Source: JAFDZV01 sp966128725
GTDB lineage: Bacteria > Bacteroidota > Ignavibacteria > OLB7
Assembly: GCA_966128725.1 (NCBI GenBank)
Contig: CBHYLN010000046.1
Span: forward strand, 1-35,187
DNA length: 35,187 nt
Direction: 5' to 3'
A model generated the notes under the pieces. It was not told where the DNA came from, made no database searches, and saw nothing but the letters and a program-made list of their open reading frames with translations. Within the stretch, counting starts at the first letter, position 1. The number at the start of each line of letters is the position of its first letter. A program made the position numbers and the translations under genes. Positions 7,933 through 15,917 of the stretch are shown piece by piece.

Positions 7933-8688
7933 TCACGGCAGGGCGAGTACATCGCCCAACCATTGGCCGCCACTATCCCGCGCAATCACCAGGGCCGCCT
8001 GTGTATCGTCGGCAGATGCCAGCGGCTGCCCACCCGGCGCCCAGATCGCGCTGCGACCCGCCGCCGTGTATCCGCCGCTTGGCGCATTGTAGTTGGCCAT
8101 CACAACCAGCATGTCGTGGCGCCGGGCGTAGTCGGCAAGCAGCGCCGTGTCGGGGGCATACCCTGTATCGGTGATGAACACGCCGGCAGCGTAGATGCCC
8201 GCATCGCGAGCCGCGTACAATGCCGGGTGTGATGCGTGTGTGATATCGGCACAGACCGCAACGCCAACGATATGTCGGGTATCGAGGCCCGCCACAACAA
8301 GCGGTGCGGCGCCCTCCGTGAAATACTCCTCCTCGCCAGGATGCAGGTGCATCTTGTGATACGCTGTGATCGCGCCATCGGCGCCAAGGACCACCGCGCC
8401 AATGGCCGGCTTCGGCGCATCAACGGCAAGCGGTGCGCCAAGGATGGCGGTGATGCCAAGCTCGCGTGCCAGCAGGGCAAGCGGTTGCAGGCGGAGGTCG
8501 TTTGCGGTGAATGCCAGCGATGCCGCCAGCCGGGGCTCGTAACCCGTCAGCGACAGTTCCGGGAACACCACCACATCCACACCGCGCGCTGCCGCGGCGC
8601 GCATCATGGCCGCGTGTGTTTCCGTGTTCGCGGCAACGTTGCCGGCAACCGCGCCAATCTGGGCGGCCGCGATGCTGAATTCCTTCAT
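7933..8688 (-). CDS. Carbon-nitrogen hydrolase (nitrilase superfamily)
   Basis: A 251-residue protein, the usual length for the family, started at MKEFSIAAAQIGAVAGN, the standard first strand of nitrilase-fold enzymes. An alternative ATG ten codons upstream would only add a basic extension. The catalytic Glu-Lys-Cys triad is visible: Glu44 in VVFPELSLTGYE, Lys112 in YHKMHLHPGEEEYF and Cys146 in VGVAVCADITHASHP. These enzymes hydrolyse amides, nitriles or carbamoyl groups in the cytoplasm. The substrate is not evident; the GAPL and HLHPGEEEYF context fits amidase-type members. It lies downstream of the tail-collar gene on the same strand, with a strong hairpin between, so it probably has its own transcript. 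Confidence 0.92.
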   Translation of the reverse strand: MKEFSIAAAQIGAVAGNVAANTETHAAMMRAAAARGVDVVVFPELSLTGYEPRLAASLAFTANDLRLQPLALLARELGITAILGAPLAVDAPKPAIGAVVLGADGAITAYHKMHLHPGEEEYFTEGAAPLVVAGLDTRHIVGVAVCADITHASHPALYAARDAGIYAAGVFITDTGYAPDTALLADYARRHDMLVVMANYNAPSGGYTAAGRSAIWAPGGQPLASADDTQAALVIARDSGGQWLGDVLALP

Positions 8689-8746
8689 CGATGGTTTCCG
8701 TTTCCGTGCAAACGCCATCAGGCCAGTGTTTGCCGCCGATAATACA

Positions 8747-8784
8747 CCACGGGCACGGTGCGTGCAACCGCATCGTGCCCGTGG
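8747..8784 (-). terminator. Long hairpin downstream of the tail-collar gene
   Basis: An outer perfect 11-bp stem, CCACGGGCACG (8747-8757) with CGTGCCCGTGG (8774-8784), continues inward through GTGCG/CGCAT with one G-U pair, giving a 16-bp stem with a 6-base loop. It lies 27 bases after the stop at 8812. No T tract follows. Confidence 0.65.
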
Positions 8785-8811
8785 CCGATCCATCTCCTTA
8801 TGCTACGCCGG

Positions 8812-9339
8812 CTATTGCATTGGATAACAGGCGCAACCGCAACCGCCGCCGATGCAGATGAAGTAGTTCATCACCAGATACGGCGGCATGTTCTCGTGCG
8901 GCTGGCTGCCGCCAGTGTTGGCGATTGTACCTGTGTTCAGCGTCGAGCCGTCGCCTGTGGGGCGATAGAACACCGTTGTTGTGGGATCGCTCGATGCAGC
9001 CAGGTAGTTCCCGTTGGGTGTACCGATCGCACCCGATACGTTGGTGACGTTCACAAGGTGTGAATGCACGGGCATCTCGGCCAGCGTAAGCGTATGCACC
9101 GTTTCGCCGCCGGTATTTCCCGGCAGGAAGCCGCTGGAATCGTTGTCCACGATCACACGGCCCCGAAGATCAGGCAGCGCGAACGTTGTTATCCCGTCGC
9201 CGCCGTATGTAGTGCTCAACAGTTGATACAGATCGGGATAGTCGGCAATGTTCAACAACGCGCCATCACATGCGGCCCAACCGTGTGGTACAACGCTGAA
9301 CGCGGCGGCGATTACTTCGCCAAGGAATGCAGTTCGCAT
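8812..9339 (-). CDS. Phage tail collar domain protein (MdpB/microcystin-dependent-protein-like)
   Basis: A 175-residue protein started at MRTAFLGEVIAAAFSVVPHGWAACDG, with AAGGA about ten bases upstream of the ATG. This opening, followed by YPDLYQLLSTTYGGDGITTFALPDLRGR and a later HSH segment and GGSQPHENMPPYLVMNYFI, is the signature of the tail-collar (PF07484) family annotated as microcystin-dependent proteins. They resemble short-tail-fibre tips but are mostly chromosomal and of unknown role, often found in sets of three; here there is one and no phage gene is near. The C-terminus is unusual: CIGGGCGCACYPMQ puts four cysteines into the last 14 residues. Confidence 0.88.
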   Translation of the reverse strand: MRTAFLGEVIAAAFSVVPHGWAACDGALLNIADYPDLYQLLSTTYGGDGITTFALPDLRGRVIVDNDSSGFLPGNTGGETVHTLTLAEMPVHSHLVNVTNVSGAIGTPNGNYLAASSDPTTTVFYRPTGDGSTLNTGTIANTGGSQPHENMPPYLVMNYFICIGGGCGCACYPMQ

Positions 9340-9732
9340 AGTCTTGTGTTCCTTCTTTCGAACAATTGATGGATGTATGTATGGGGTAAACGGCACGGCG
9401 ACGATATGGTGATTGTCGCCGATGCCATCGAACATTTATTCGGCTTACGGCCGTGCCGCCAAGCGCCGGCGCATGCGGTCAGCGCATACAGGCGATACGC
9501 CGTGCGGTCAATCTGAAACGGGGGATAGGGGAGGTGTGGGGGCGCGTCGCAACATACAGGTTTAGGGTGATTAGTGGTGCAGTCTTCCGGTGATAGTGGT
9601 AGCGGTCAAACCTCTGCGCCTGCTGGTGTGCTTCCGTTGTTCATCTGCGCCCGCGCCAGGCTTGCATGGTAAACACCGGCGTTGTAGAATTGCGGCCCGA
9701 TTTTTCAGCCACCAACTACCTGGAGGTTTGCC
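9340..9732. other. Intergenic region upstream of the SEC-C gene
   Basis: This 393-base region holds the start region of the tail-collar gene (minus strand) and, near its right end, a well-formed sigma-70-type promoter (9662-9690). Nothing else recognisable. Confidence 0.6.
9662..9690 (+). promoter_or_regulatory. Sigma-70-like promoter for the SEC-C gene
   Basis: TTGCAT (9662-9667), a 17-base spacer, then TAGAAT (9685-9690). The expected start near 9697 gives a leader of about 36 bases with TGGAGG ahead of the ATG at 9733. Confidence 0.55.
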
Positions 9733-10070
9733 ATGGCAACAACACGGAACAACACAGCGCGCTGCTTTTAGCGAGGAGCCGGAGTTCGAGCAGTTCGACG
9801 ACATGCCGTCCTTTCGAGATCACCAGCAAGCGGCGCAAGGGATATCCCTCGGAGACGAACGTGAAGAAGGGTGTGAGGGTGGTGCATGGTCATAAGGAGC
9901 TCCTCGAGAAGCTCGGCCGGCGCGATCCCTGCCCGTGCGGCTCGGCGCGCGCGTTCAAGAACTGCTGCATGAAGCGCGGCCGTTACGACGGCGCGCTCCG
10001 AGGGCATTTCTTTCAGGGAGAAGGACTGATGCACAGGGCCGGTGTACTTCATGGTGCGCCGGCCCTGTGA
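9733..10070 (+). pseudogene. SEC-C motif protein gene with at least two apparent +1 frameshifts
   Basis: The ATG at 9733 is preceded by GGAGG (9722-9726) and a good promoter. It encodes MATTRNNTARCF and then hits TAG (9769-9771). Skipping one T in the TTTT run (9766-9769) continues as SEEPEFEQFDDMPS, and skipping one T in the TTT run (9812-9814) continues as FEITSKRRKGYPSETNVKKG. The third frame carries HKELLEKLGRRDPCPCGSARAFKNCCMKRGRYDG. CPCG-x7-CC is the SEC-C zinc-binding motif known from the SecA C-terminus and small stand-alone proteins. The pieces read as one continuous acidic-then-basic protein of about 95-110 residues. The true end is uncertain: the last frame runs into the terminator hairpin and stops at 10070, whereas one further +1 shift would stop at TGA 10027-10029, just before it. 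Decay, T-run sequencing errors and real frameshifting are all possible. Confidence 0.7.
10032..10069 (+). terminator. Hairpin after the SEC-C gene
   Basis: CACAGGGCCGG (10032-10042) pairs perfectly with CCGGCCCTGTG (10059-10069), an 11-bp stem with a 16-base loop. Only a short TGTTT follows. Confidence 0.6.
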
Positions 10071-10523
10071 TGTTTGCGCAATCGAGGTCGGTTGCGCATG
10101 ACATGGGGAAACGCCGCCGGCTCATGCGGCGTGTTTCGGCATGTCGTGCCAGGGCCCGCTGGGGCCTCCGTGGCCGGTGTTCCATCGATCTATCCCCGGA
10201 GCCCCCATCCCGATACCCCCCCCCCCCGGTACCCCAACATGTACTGTCATGGCATGGGGGACTCGCCGATATTCGATTCGGTCACAGTGCATTGGCGGCA
10301 AGCCGCCGTGCAACATTGCGCTACCACTGCCCACCGGCGGTACTGCTATCGGTGTGATCCTGGTGTTGCATCCGGTGCGGGGCTTTCCGATCTGCCCGGC
10401 AAAGCGGGACGTATCGCCCCGCCTTGCGCGCATCCTTGGTGAATGCGTGCAAGGTTGTGCCGGGCGCGGCATCCAAAACAACACCTTCCTTCCATATCAG
10501 CCTTTGAAATCTGGAGGTCAACA
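10071..10523. other. Intergenic region with poly-C tract
   Basis: A 453-base gap ahead of a T9SS cargo gene. It contains a run of 12 C (10216-10227). Overlapping ORFs on both strands (10141-10527 plus, 10122-10484 minus) are open, but neither has a ribosome binding site or recognisable protein sequence; the plus one merely ends at the overlap with the next start codon. Confidence 0.5.
10216..10227. repeat. Homopolymeric C12 tract
   Basis: Twelve consecutive C residues, about 300 bases upstream of the T9SS cargo start at 10524. It is the longest homopolymer noticed in the window. Confidence 0.8.
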
Positions 10524-12404
10524 ATGAGACACGGCATATCATGCTGGCGTGCGCTGCAGGGAGTGCTTGCGGCCGCGGCGATGGTGACAGTGCTCGGGGC
10601 TCCCGAGGCGTCGGCGCAGCGTTTTCAGTTTGCATACGGCAGTCCAACATGCGTCGAGAGCGGTCTGCACGGCGTAAAGCAGCTTGCCGGCGGCGGGTAC
10701 GTCGCTGTGGGCGAATCGTTCCAGCAGCCAGGCGCCGTCTGCGGTACCTCGGATGCATACGTGGCGGTAACAAACGCGGCCGGCGCGCAGGTATGGTCCA
10801 TTACGTACCAGATGGGCGTTAACTCGCGCGCCACCGACGTGCTGGAGCTTGCCAACGGCGATCTGATCGTCTGCGGCTACGGCACCATCGGCCAATCGAC
10901 GTGCCATCCGGGCGTTTCCAACGACATCTTCATCCTGCATCTGGCCCCGAACGGAGGGGTAGTCAACTGGAGCACGTACGGCGGTGCCAATACGGACGAA
11001 GAGGCATGGAAGATCATCGCGGCGACCGTTGGCGACAACATCACCACCTTCGCTGGTGACTATGTGGTGGCTGGTTCCAGCACCAATCAGAACACGCCCG
11101 GTAATCGTGGCGGATATCTGTTGCGCGTGAATGCCGGCCTGGGCTTCATATGGGATCATCAGTACGGCACGGCCAACAATGACGACTACTTCTACGGTCT
11201 GGACGAAGTGCCGGCCAACCAGGCAGGCGCCGGCGATATCGTTGCCGTTGGTGGCACCACAACGCCGCCGGCGATCGGCACCGACGTGTTTGTTGCCCGC
11301 GTGAACGGCAACAACGGCAACATCGGTTTGCCGCCGCAGAATCAGTCGTGGACGGATTTCCCGAACCCCATCGCCGGCGGCGTGGATGAGGGGCGTTCGG
11401 TGATCGTGCTGCGTAACGGCCCCAATGCCGGCGACATCGTGATCGCCGGGTTTACCACGGGCGCACCGATGCCCAGCACCAGCGACGAGGCGTTTGTGCT
11501 GGAGCTTGGCCCCGACCCCTGCAATCAGATTGCCAACGTGTTCTTCGGCGACAACGGCCCGCTGCCGGATCGCGCCTACGATCTGGTTGAGGATGCCAAC
11601 CCGACGATTGCGATCGGCGATGTGATGGTGACGGGCTTTACCAACATTCCCGGCGGCTTCGGCCAGGAGGACGTGTTCCTGCAGCGTGTGGGCACCGGCC
11701 CCGGCATGGCGCTTGTTGGGCCGGCCGGCGTGTATGGTGGAGTGGGCAACGATGAAGGTTGGTCGGTTGGGAACGCCGTGAACAATAATCCGCTGCAGGG
11801 TGAAACCCCCGGATACATTGCCAACGGCTTCACCGCAAGCAACAACCTGATCGGCGCTGCCGATCCGCAGCAACTGTATCTGATCAAGACCGATGTTGGG
11901 CTCGGCAGTCTTTGCAACAACGTGCTGATTCCCATGCCGGCCGGCGTGGCGCCAAATGCAACGCTGTGCGGCTCGGCGCTGGGGCCAAGGATCGGTTTGC
12001 AGTGCAAGCCCAACATCAGCAAGCTGCCGTGGCAGTGGGGCAACCAGCTCTGTTATGCGTTCCCGCAGGCACACCAGGGCGGCGGCAACGGTAACGACGG
12101 TACTGCCGGCATCGACGACGCGGCCACCATCACCTTCAACGAAGGCCGTATGACATCGTATCCCAACCCGCTTCGCAGCGGCGACGTGCTGAACCTTCGG
12201 TTCGAGCTGTCCGCCGCCGCAACGGCGAACATAACGGTGAGCGATATCGCTGGCCGCGAAACATACAGGAATCAGATCGCGATGGGGAAGGGAACCGAAC
12301 TGGTGCCCGTGAGCACCGAGCGGTGGACCGCCGGCACATACCTGGTGCGCGTGACGGTGGGCACCGTCACCACCACGTCGCATGTGGCGGTGATGCCCAA
12401 GTAG
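10524..12404 (+). CDS. Secreted T9SS cargo protein with repeated beta-propeller-like motifs
   Basis: A 626-residue protein. The start at MRHGISCWRALQG is set by GGAGGT (10513-10518), five bases upstream. A signal peptide ends around APEASAQ. The body has recurrent units of the form VKQLAGGGYVAVGES, VLELANGDLIVCGYG, AGDYVVAGSS, AGDIVAVGGTT, AGDIVIAGFTT and IGDVMVTGFTN, each followed by a strand ending in VFVARV, AFVLEL or VFLQRV. This is typical of secreted WD40/delta-60-like propeller proteins. The last 75 residues, from YPNPLRSGDVLNLRFEL to TAGTYLVRVTVG, are a classical type A T9SS sorting domain, so export across the outer membrane to the surface or medium is expected. The binding target is unknown. 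Hairpins follow the stop immediately. Confidence 0.92.
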   Translation: MRHGISCWRALQGVLAAAAMVTVLGAPEASAQRFQFAYGSPTCVESGLHGVKQLAGGGYVAVGESFQQPGAVCGTSDAYVAVTNAAGAQVWSITYQMGVNSRATDVLELANGDLIVCGYGTIGQSTCHPGVSNDIFILHLAPNGGVVNWSTYGGANTDEEAWKIIAATVGDNITTFAGDYVVAGSSTNQNTPGNRGGYLLRVNAGLGFIWDHQYGTANNDDYFYGLDEVPANQAGAGDIVAVGGTTTPPAIGTDVFVARVNGNNGNIGLPPQNQSWTDFPNPIAGGVDEGRSVIVLRNGPNAGDIVIAGFTTGAPMPSTSDEAFVLELGPDPCNQIANVFFGDNGPLPDRAYDLVEDANPTIAIGDVMVTGFTNIPGGFGQEDVFLQRVGTGPGMALVGPAGVYGGVGNDEGWSVGNAVNNNPLQGETPGYIANGFTASNNLIGAADPQQLYLIKTDVGLGSLCNNVLIPMPAGVAPNATLCGSALGPRIGLQCKPNISKLPWQWGNQLCYAFPQAHQGGGNGNDGTAGIDDAATITFNEGRMTSYPNPLRSGDVLNLRFELSAAATANITVSDIAGRETYRNQIAMGKGTELVPVSTERWTAGTYLVRVTVGTVTTTSHVAVMPK

Positions 12405-12493
12405 CGGCCGCGTTTCGCGGCCGGTAGAATGGTTTTACAACCAAGATGCCGTGATGCCAACGTAGCGACCGCGTTTCGCGGCCGGTTGATTGG
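12391..12493 (+). repeat. Tandem duplication of gene 3' end with stop codon and hairpin
   Basis: The segment from TGATGCC through the stop codon and GCGGCCGCGTTTCGCGGCCGG (12391-12432) recurs 61 bases later (12452-12493) with a few changes. Copy 1 forms a perfect 8-bp hairpin with a TTT loop (12405-12423), beginning directly after the TAG stop; copy 2 (12466-12484) has one mismatch. Together they look like tandem terminators made by local duplication. Confidence 0.65.
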
Positions 12494-12837
12494 TGCCACA
12501 TCCACGTTGAACAGCCAGGCCCGTGTGTGCGTTATGCATACACGGGCCTGATTGCATGTAGTCTGTTGAAGAATCGGGCTGCCATCTCGGCCAACACAGA
12601 GTTCGTGGAGCTGCCAGGTGCATCCACGGCGTTGTTGCATGGATGCGGGCATTCGCTGAACAAAGCAACGCAAAGCTCTTGTGGTACCAGGCTGCGCGCG
12701 CGGCAGCAGCGCTGCGCCCAGGTGTATGCCAATTGCGGCAGCGGAGGCATATTCAGGCGACATATGGATGAAACATATCAAGCATGGATGGCGAACGCGT
12801 GGCTAACAACACCGATATAACAGGAAGGCAGCCGGCA
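12405..12837. other. Intergenic region with multiple hairpins
   Basis: A 433-base gap: the duplicated stop/hairpin unit, a 15-bp hairpin (12516-12550), then about 290 bases with no recognisable gene before the DUF347 gene. Confidence 0.55.
12516..12550 (+). terminator. Strong hairpin
   Basis: CAGGCCCGTGT (12516-12526) pairs perfectly with ACACGGGCCTG (12540-12550). The inner GTGC/GCAT extends it by four pairs including one G-U, leaving a GTTAT loop. No T tract follows. Confidence 0.55.
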
Positions 12838-13590
12838 ATGAACAAAATTGCGAGGGTAACAGCTCTGTTCTGGGTTATGAAGATTGCGGCGACAACGCTT
12901 GGCGAAACCGCCGGTGACCTGCTTTCGATGACGCTCAGCGTTGGTTACGCGCTCAGCTCGGCAATTCTGCTTGGCATGTTTCTCATTGCGTTCATCGCGC
13001 AGTTGAAGGCAAAGCGATACCATCCCGCTCTCTACTGGACAGTGATACTGGCGACAAGCACGGCGGGCACCACCATCTCGGATTTGATGGACCGCACGCT
13101 CGGGCTTGGATACGCGAACGGTTCGTTGATCCTGATCGTGTGCCTGGCGGTCGTGCTGGTAACGTGGCGCCTGACGGAAAAGACGTTGTCTGTGGACAGC
13201 ATTCAATCGACACGTGCCGAGGTATTCTACTGGGCGGCGATTCTGTTCTCCAATACGCTGGGCACCGCGATGGGCGATTTTCTGGCCGATGATTCCGGCC
13301 TGGGATTTCTGGGCGGCGCAGCGCTTATCGGCGGGTTGCTGGCTCTGATATTGTTGGCAACGTATTTCACCCACATAAGCCGAGTGCTCCTGTTCTGGAT
13401 TGCCTTCGTGCTCACCCGGCCGTTTGGCGCAACCTTCGGTGATCTGCTCACCAAGCCAACCGAAAAAGGTGGGCTGGGGTTTGGGACGGTTGGCGCATCG
13501 GTATTCTTTTTGGTGGTGTTGATTGGCCTGGTGGTGTATACAGGCCGGGTGGATAAACGCTACGCAAACACGGGGGCGGTGACCGGCTGA
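12838..13590 (+). CDS. DUF347 (COG4705) multi-pass membrane protein
   Basis: A 250-residue, strongly hydrophobic protein started at MNKIARVTALFWVMKIAATTLG, with AGGAAGG about nine bases upstream. It holds four internal repeats of the DUF347 type, each with a small-residue T-x-G-x-x-x-x-D signature: ATTLGETAGDLLSMTL, STAGTTISDLMDRTLGLGY, NTLGTAMGDFLADDSGLGF and RPFGATFGDLLTKPTEKGGLGF. Each is followed by a transmembrane helix pair, for about eight helices. The family is widespread and annotated as membrane-anchored proteins; a transport role has been suggested but the substrate is unclear. The length matches four-repeat members. It converges on the propeller gene downstream. Confidence 0.9.
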   Translation: MNKIARVTALFWVMKIAATTLGETAGDLLSMTLSVGYALSSAILLGMFLIAFIAQLKAKRYHPALYWTVILATSTAGTTISDLMDRTLGLGYANGSLILIVCLAVVLVTWRLTEKTLSVDSIQSTRAEVFYWAAILFSNTLGTAMGDFLADDSGLGFLGGAALIGGLLALILLATYFTHISRVLLFWIAFVLTRPFGATFGDLLTKPTEKGGLGFGTVGASVFFLVVLIGLVVYTGRVDKRYANTGAVTG

Positions 13591-13668
13591 TTTCGCGGTA
13601 AGGGTCCGTGGCTGTGGGCAACGGGTATTTCGCGGCCACGTTCGAAACGTGATATGCCGGGAACGCAA

Positions 13669-13705
13669 GGTTCGCTCCATCTGGCCCAGCCTGACGGAGC
13701 GAACC
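13669..13705. terminator. Hairpin between convergent genes
   Basis: GGTTCGCTCC (13669-13678) and GGAGCGAACC (13696-13705) form a perfect 10-bp stem between the convergent DUF347 and propeller genes, placed to serve either strand. A smaller CACGTT/AACGTG hairpin precedes it at 13637-13651. Confidence 0.5.
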
Positions 13706-13723
13706 CGGTTTCCGTACGTTCGG

Positions 13724-15313
13724 TTACCGCGCCACAACCAGACGGGATGTGGATACGCGGCCATTGGATTCCACCGAGACGATGTACACGCCCGACGCCA
13801 GGCCGCCCAGCGGAAGCTGAACGGTGTGTTGCCCAGGCTCAAGCTCCACGGTGATCGGATCGATCGCGGGCTGGCCCAGGCCGTCGATCACGGATACCAC
13901 GGCCCGCCCACCATCGGGAATCGCGACATCCACGGCCGCATTGTCGCGCGCGGGATTCGGCCGCACGGTTTGGATCATCTCCGAGCGTGTATTGCCATCG
14001 GTCATCGATGCTGGCTTCGGGTAGTTCTTCGCGTCGATGATGACAAATCCCTGATCGGCTGTGCCCACCCAGATTGTCGAATCCGGGCCAACCGCCAGGC
14101 TTGTAATCTTATCCGAAGGCAGCCCTGTGTTGGCATTGGTAATGCGCACGTCGTTTGTGCCATCATGGCGCGTGAGCCCCATGATCTGGTCGCCCAGCCA
14201 CATCACCCCGAACTGATCGAACGCAATGCGATGCGGGCGATAACCGGGGAAGTGGTTATCGGAACTGTAATAGGTCTGCACATGCCTGGCGGGGTCCATG
14301 CTCGAAATCCCCTTTTCGGCGGCCATCCAGACGGTGTTGTTGCGGTCAACGGCGACATCGCGAATGTCGCCGGTTGGCGCGATCTGCCAGAATCCCGGCT
14401 GGAACTCCGTCCAGTACACGCCATCGAACGAACGCAGCGGGATTCCTGTTCTGGCGCCGATCCACATGGTGCCGTTGTGGCCTGCTGCCAGGATATAGGG
14501 ATCCTCGGTTGGGTATGCAGTCCACGACGTTCCGTCGTACTTGTAGAGTGCGGTAAGCGAAGCCACCCAGACACTGCCGGCGCTGTCGACCACGATGGGG
14601 GCCGTTGTGGGGCTGACTTGCATATCGCGGGGGTTCTCCGACGATGACCAGCGGCCGTTCTTGTAACGCATCACACGGATCCCCACGCCAAATCCTCGAT
14701 CGTCCACGCCGACCATCCAGATCGAATTGTCGTTGCCAACCGCCATGCCCAGGATAAAGCCGGGCATGATGTGGAACGCCGTATCGCTGCAGGGCGCGGC
14801 CCAGTTTATCCCATCGTACGTAACAACGCCGTCCGGCGTAAGCACCCAGCCCATGCCGTTGTGGTCCACCACGATCTTCGCGATACCATTCGATGGCAAC
14901 GGCGAATTCTCCATCGTGAATGCGCGAAACGGGGTCTTGCGTTGCAGCACGATCATGGTCGTGTCGTACGATACGGCGGGTCCGTTATGTGCCTTTACCA
15001 CGATGCGATGCAGTCCGTTGGCAACGCTGGCATCGAACTCGACCTTCACGGAACCCTGATCCGTGTACGGGTGGTTGATAAGGCCGGGTGAGACTGTCAG
15101 CAGGTTGTCGGGAATCGTGGGAGATGACACCGTCAGATAGACGCTTGCGGTAAATCCCGATATGGCGCTGGTTTGTACGGTGAGGTACACTGCCTCGCCG
15201 GCGGAGCGGGTGAACGACGGGGTTACCGAAACCGAGATGAGCTGTGCGGAGAGCCTACCGGCCGCAAGGAGCGTTATGGCGGAACAAAGTACGGCCCGGA
15301 ATGTGCGTGTCAT
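13724..15313 (-). CDS. Secreted beta-propeller protein (two-component-regulator-propeller type) with T9SS sorting domain
   Basis: A 529-residue protein. AGGAAG precedes the ATG by about nine bases and the signal peptide ends at RLSAQ. Residues about 22-125 form an Ig-like beta domain. Then come repeated propeller blades of the form GIAKIVVDHNGMGWVLTPDGVVTYDG, PIVVDSAGSVWVASLTALYKYDG, IRDVAVDRNNTVWMAAEKGIS, HRIAFDQFGVMWLGDQIMGL and ITSLAVGPDSTIWVGTADQG, matching the regulator-propeller (COG3292) pattern used as ligand-binding domains. Unlike hybrid sensors there is no transmembrane or kinase part. The C-terminus (VRPNPARDNAAVDVAIP to LASGVYIVSVESNG) is a T9SS sorting domain, so this is an exported propeller. 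The ligand is unknown. Confidence 0.92.
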   Translation of the reverse strand: MTRTFRAVLCSAITLLAAGRLSAQLISVSVTPSFTRSAGEAVYLTVQTSAISGFTASVYLTVSSPTIPDNLLTVSPGLINHPYTDQGSVKVEFDASVANGLHRIVVKAHNGPAVSYDTTMIVLQRKTPFRAFTMENSPLPSNGIAKIVVDHNGMGWVLTPDGVVTYDGINWAAPCSDTAFHIMPGFILGMAVGNDNSIWMVGVDDRGFGVGIRVMRYKNGRWSSSENPRDMQVSPTTAPIVVDSAGSVWVASLTALYKYDGTSWTAYPTEDPYILAAGHNGTMWIGARTGIPLRSFDGVYWTEFQPGFWQIAPTGDIRDVAVDRNNTVWMAAEKGISSMDPARHVQTYYSSDNHFPGYRPHRIAFDQFGVMWLGDQIMGLTRHDGTNDVRITNANTGLPSDKITSLAVGPDSTIWVGTADQGFVIIDAKNYPKPASMTDGNTRSEMIQTVRPNPARDNAAVDVAIPDGGRAVVSVIDGLGQPAIDPITVELEPGQHTVQLPLGGLASGVYIVSVESNGRVSTSRLVVAR

Positions 15314-15479
15314 GTGATGTCTTCCTGCTCTGGTGAGGTAGGATGGTTCGCAAACCCATCGGTGCGCCGGCCGGTGGGCGTGCCCAGGCTCGTAACCCGG
15401 GCTTCATCGACAAAGACACTTTGCAATGGCAAGTGTTACACACGCGACCGTGCGGGCCGCGTAATCGCTGGGCTGCGGA

Positions 15480-15917
15480 TCAGTGCCCGTACAGCTCCTT
15501 GCGGATCGCCATCAGCATCTTCTCCATCTTGAAAATGGGCGCATTGCGGGCGGATACGTTGTGGGTGATTGTACCGGTGCTGCTCTTCAGGGCCTCGGCT
15601 GCGCCGGGGTTCTGGAGGATCTTCTGCCGCACTGCTTCACGGATAAGTCCCTCGTGTTCGGCGCTGCCAACCGCGATTGTCAATCCCGCAATCTCGAAGT
15701 GGCTTGCGCGTTTGCCGCGGCCCGCGTTCTTGGCGGCCAGCCCAGCCAGGCCGAACACGTAGGCGCGCCGATCGCCCTTCGATTTCAGCCCCTGCCAGAA
15801 TCCCTCAACCGAGCGGCAATGGAACTGCTCGCCGTTGATCGTAATGGTGAAGGGTGTCTCGGCCAGGTTGAAGAGGATGCGTTCGACCGGGTTGCCGGAT
15901 CGGTAGCTGATGTTCAT
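15480..15917 (-). CDS. NADAR-like (YbiA-type) domain protein
   Basis: A 145-residue cytoplasmic protein started at MNISYRSGNPVERILFNLAETPF; an upstream ATG adds 17 unlikely residues. The pattern FNLAETPFTITINGEQFHCRSVEGFWQGLK, then a GRGKR segment, then LIREAVRQKILQNPGAAEALKSSTG parallels the NADAR/YbiA fold (SNFxxxPFxxxGxxWxTVEHYFQAQK, GR, REALRxKFxQNPxLxxxLLxTG). NADAR proteins act on ADP-ribosyl compounds or riboflavin intermediates. The match is by motif order only, and the Trp/Glu details differ, so function is tentative. It lies upstream of the propeller gene on the same strand with a 166-base gap holding a weak GC hairpin. Confidence 0.7.
   Translation of the reverse strand: MNISYRSGNPVERILFNLAETPFTITINGEQFHCRSVEGFWQGLKSKGDRRAYVFGLAGLAAKNAGRGKRASHFEIAGLTIAVGSAEHEGLIREAVRQKILQNPGAAEALKSSTGTITHNVSARNAPIFKMEKMLMAIRKELYGH

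Noticed and set aside
10141..10527. 128-residue ORF ending in an ATGA overlap with the T9SS gene
   Set aside because: No ribosome binding site, a proline run from the poly-C tract and no recognisable domain; the overlap comes from the next gene's own start context.
10539..12383. 614-residue minus-strand ORF
   Set aside because: Antisense shadow of the T9SS cargo gene at 10524-12404, which has a ribosome binding site, signal peptide and sorting domain.
12527..12820. 97-residue ORF between the T9SS and DUF347 genes
   Set aside because: It starts inside a terminator hairpin, lacks a ribosome binding site and has no protein-like pattern.
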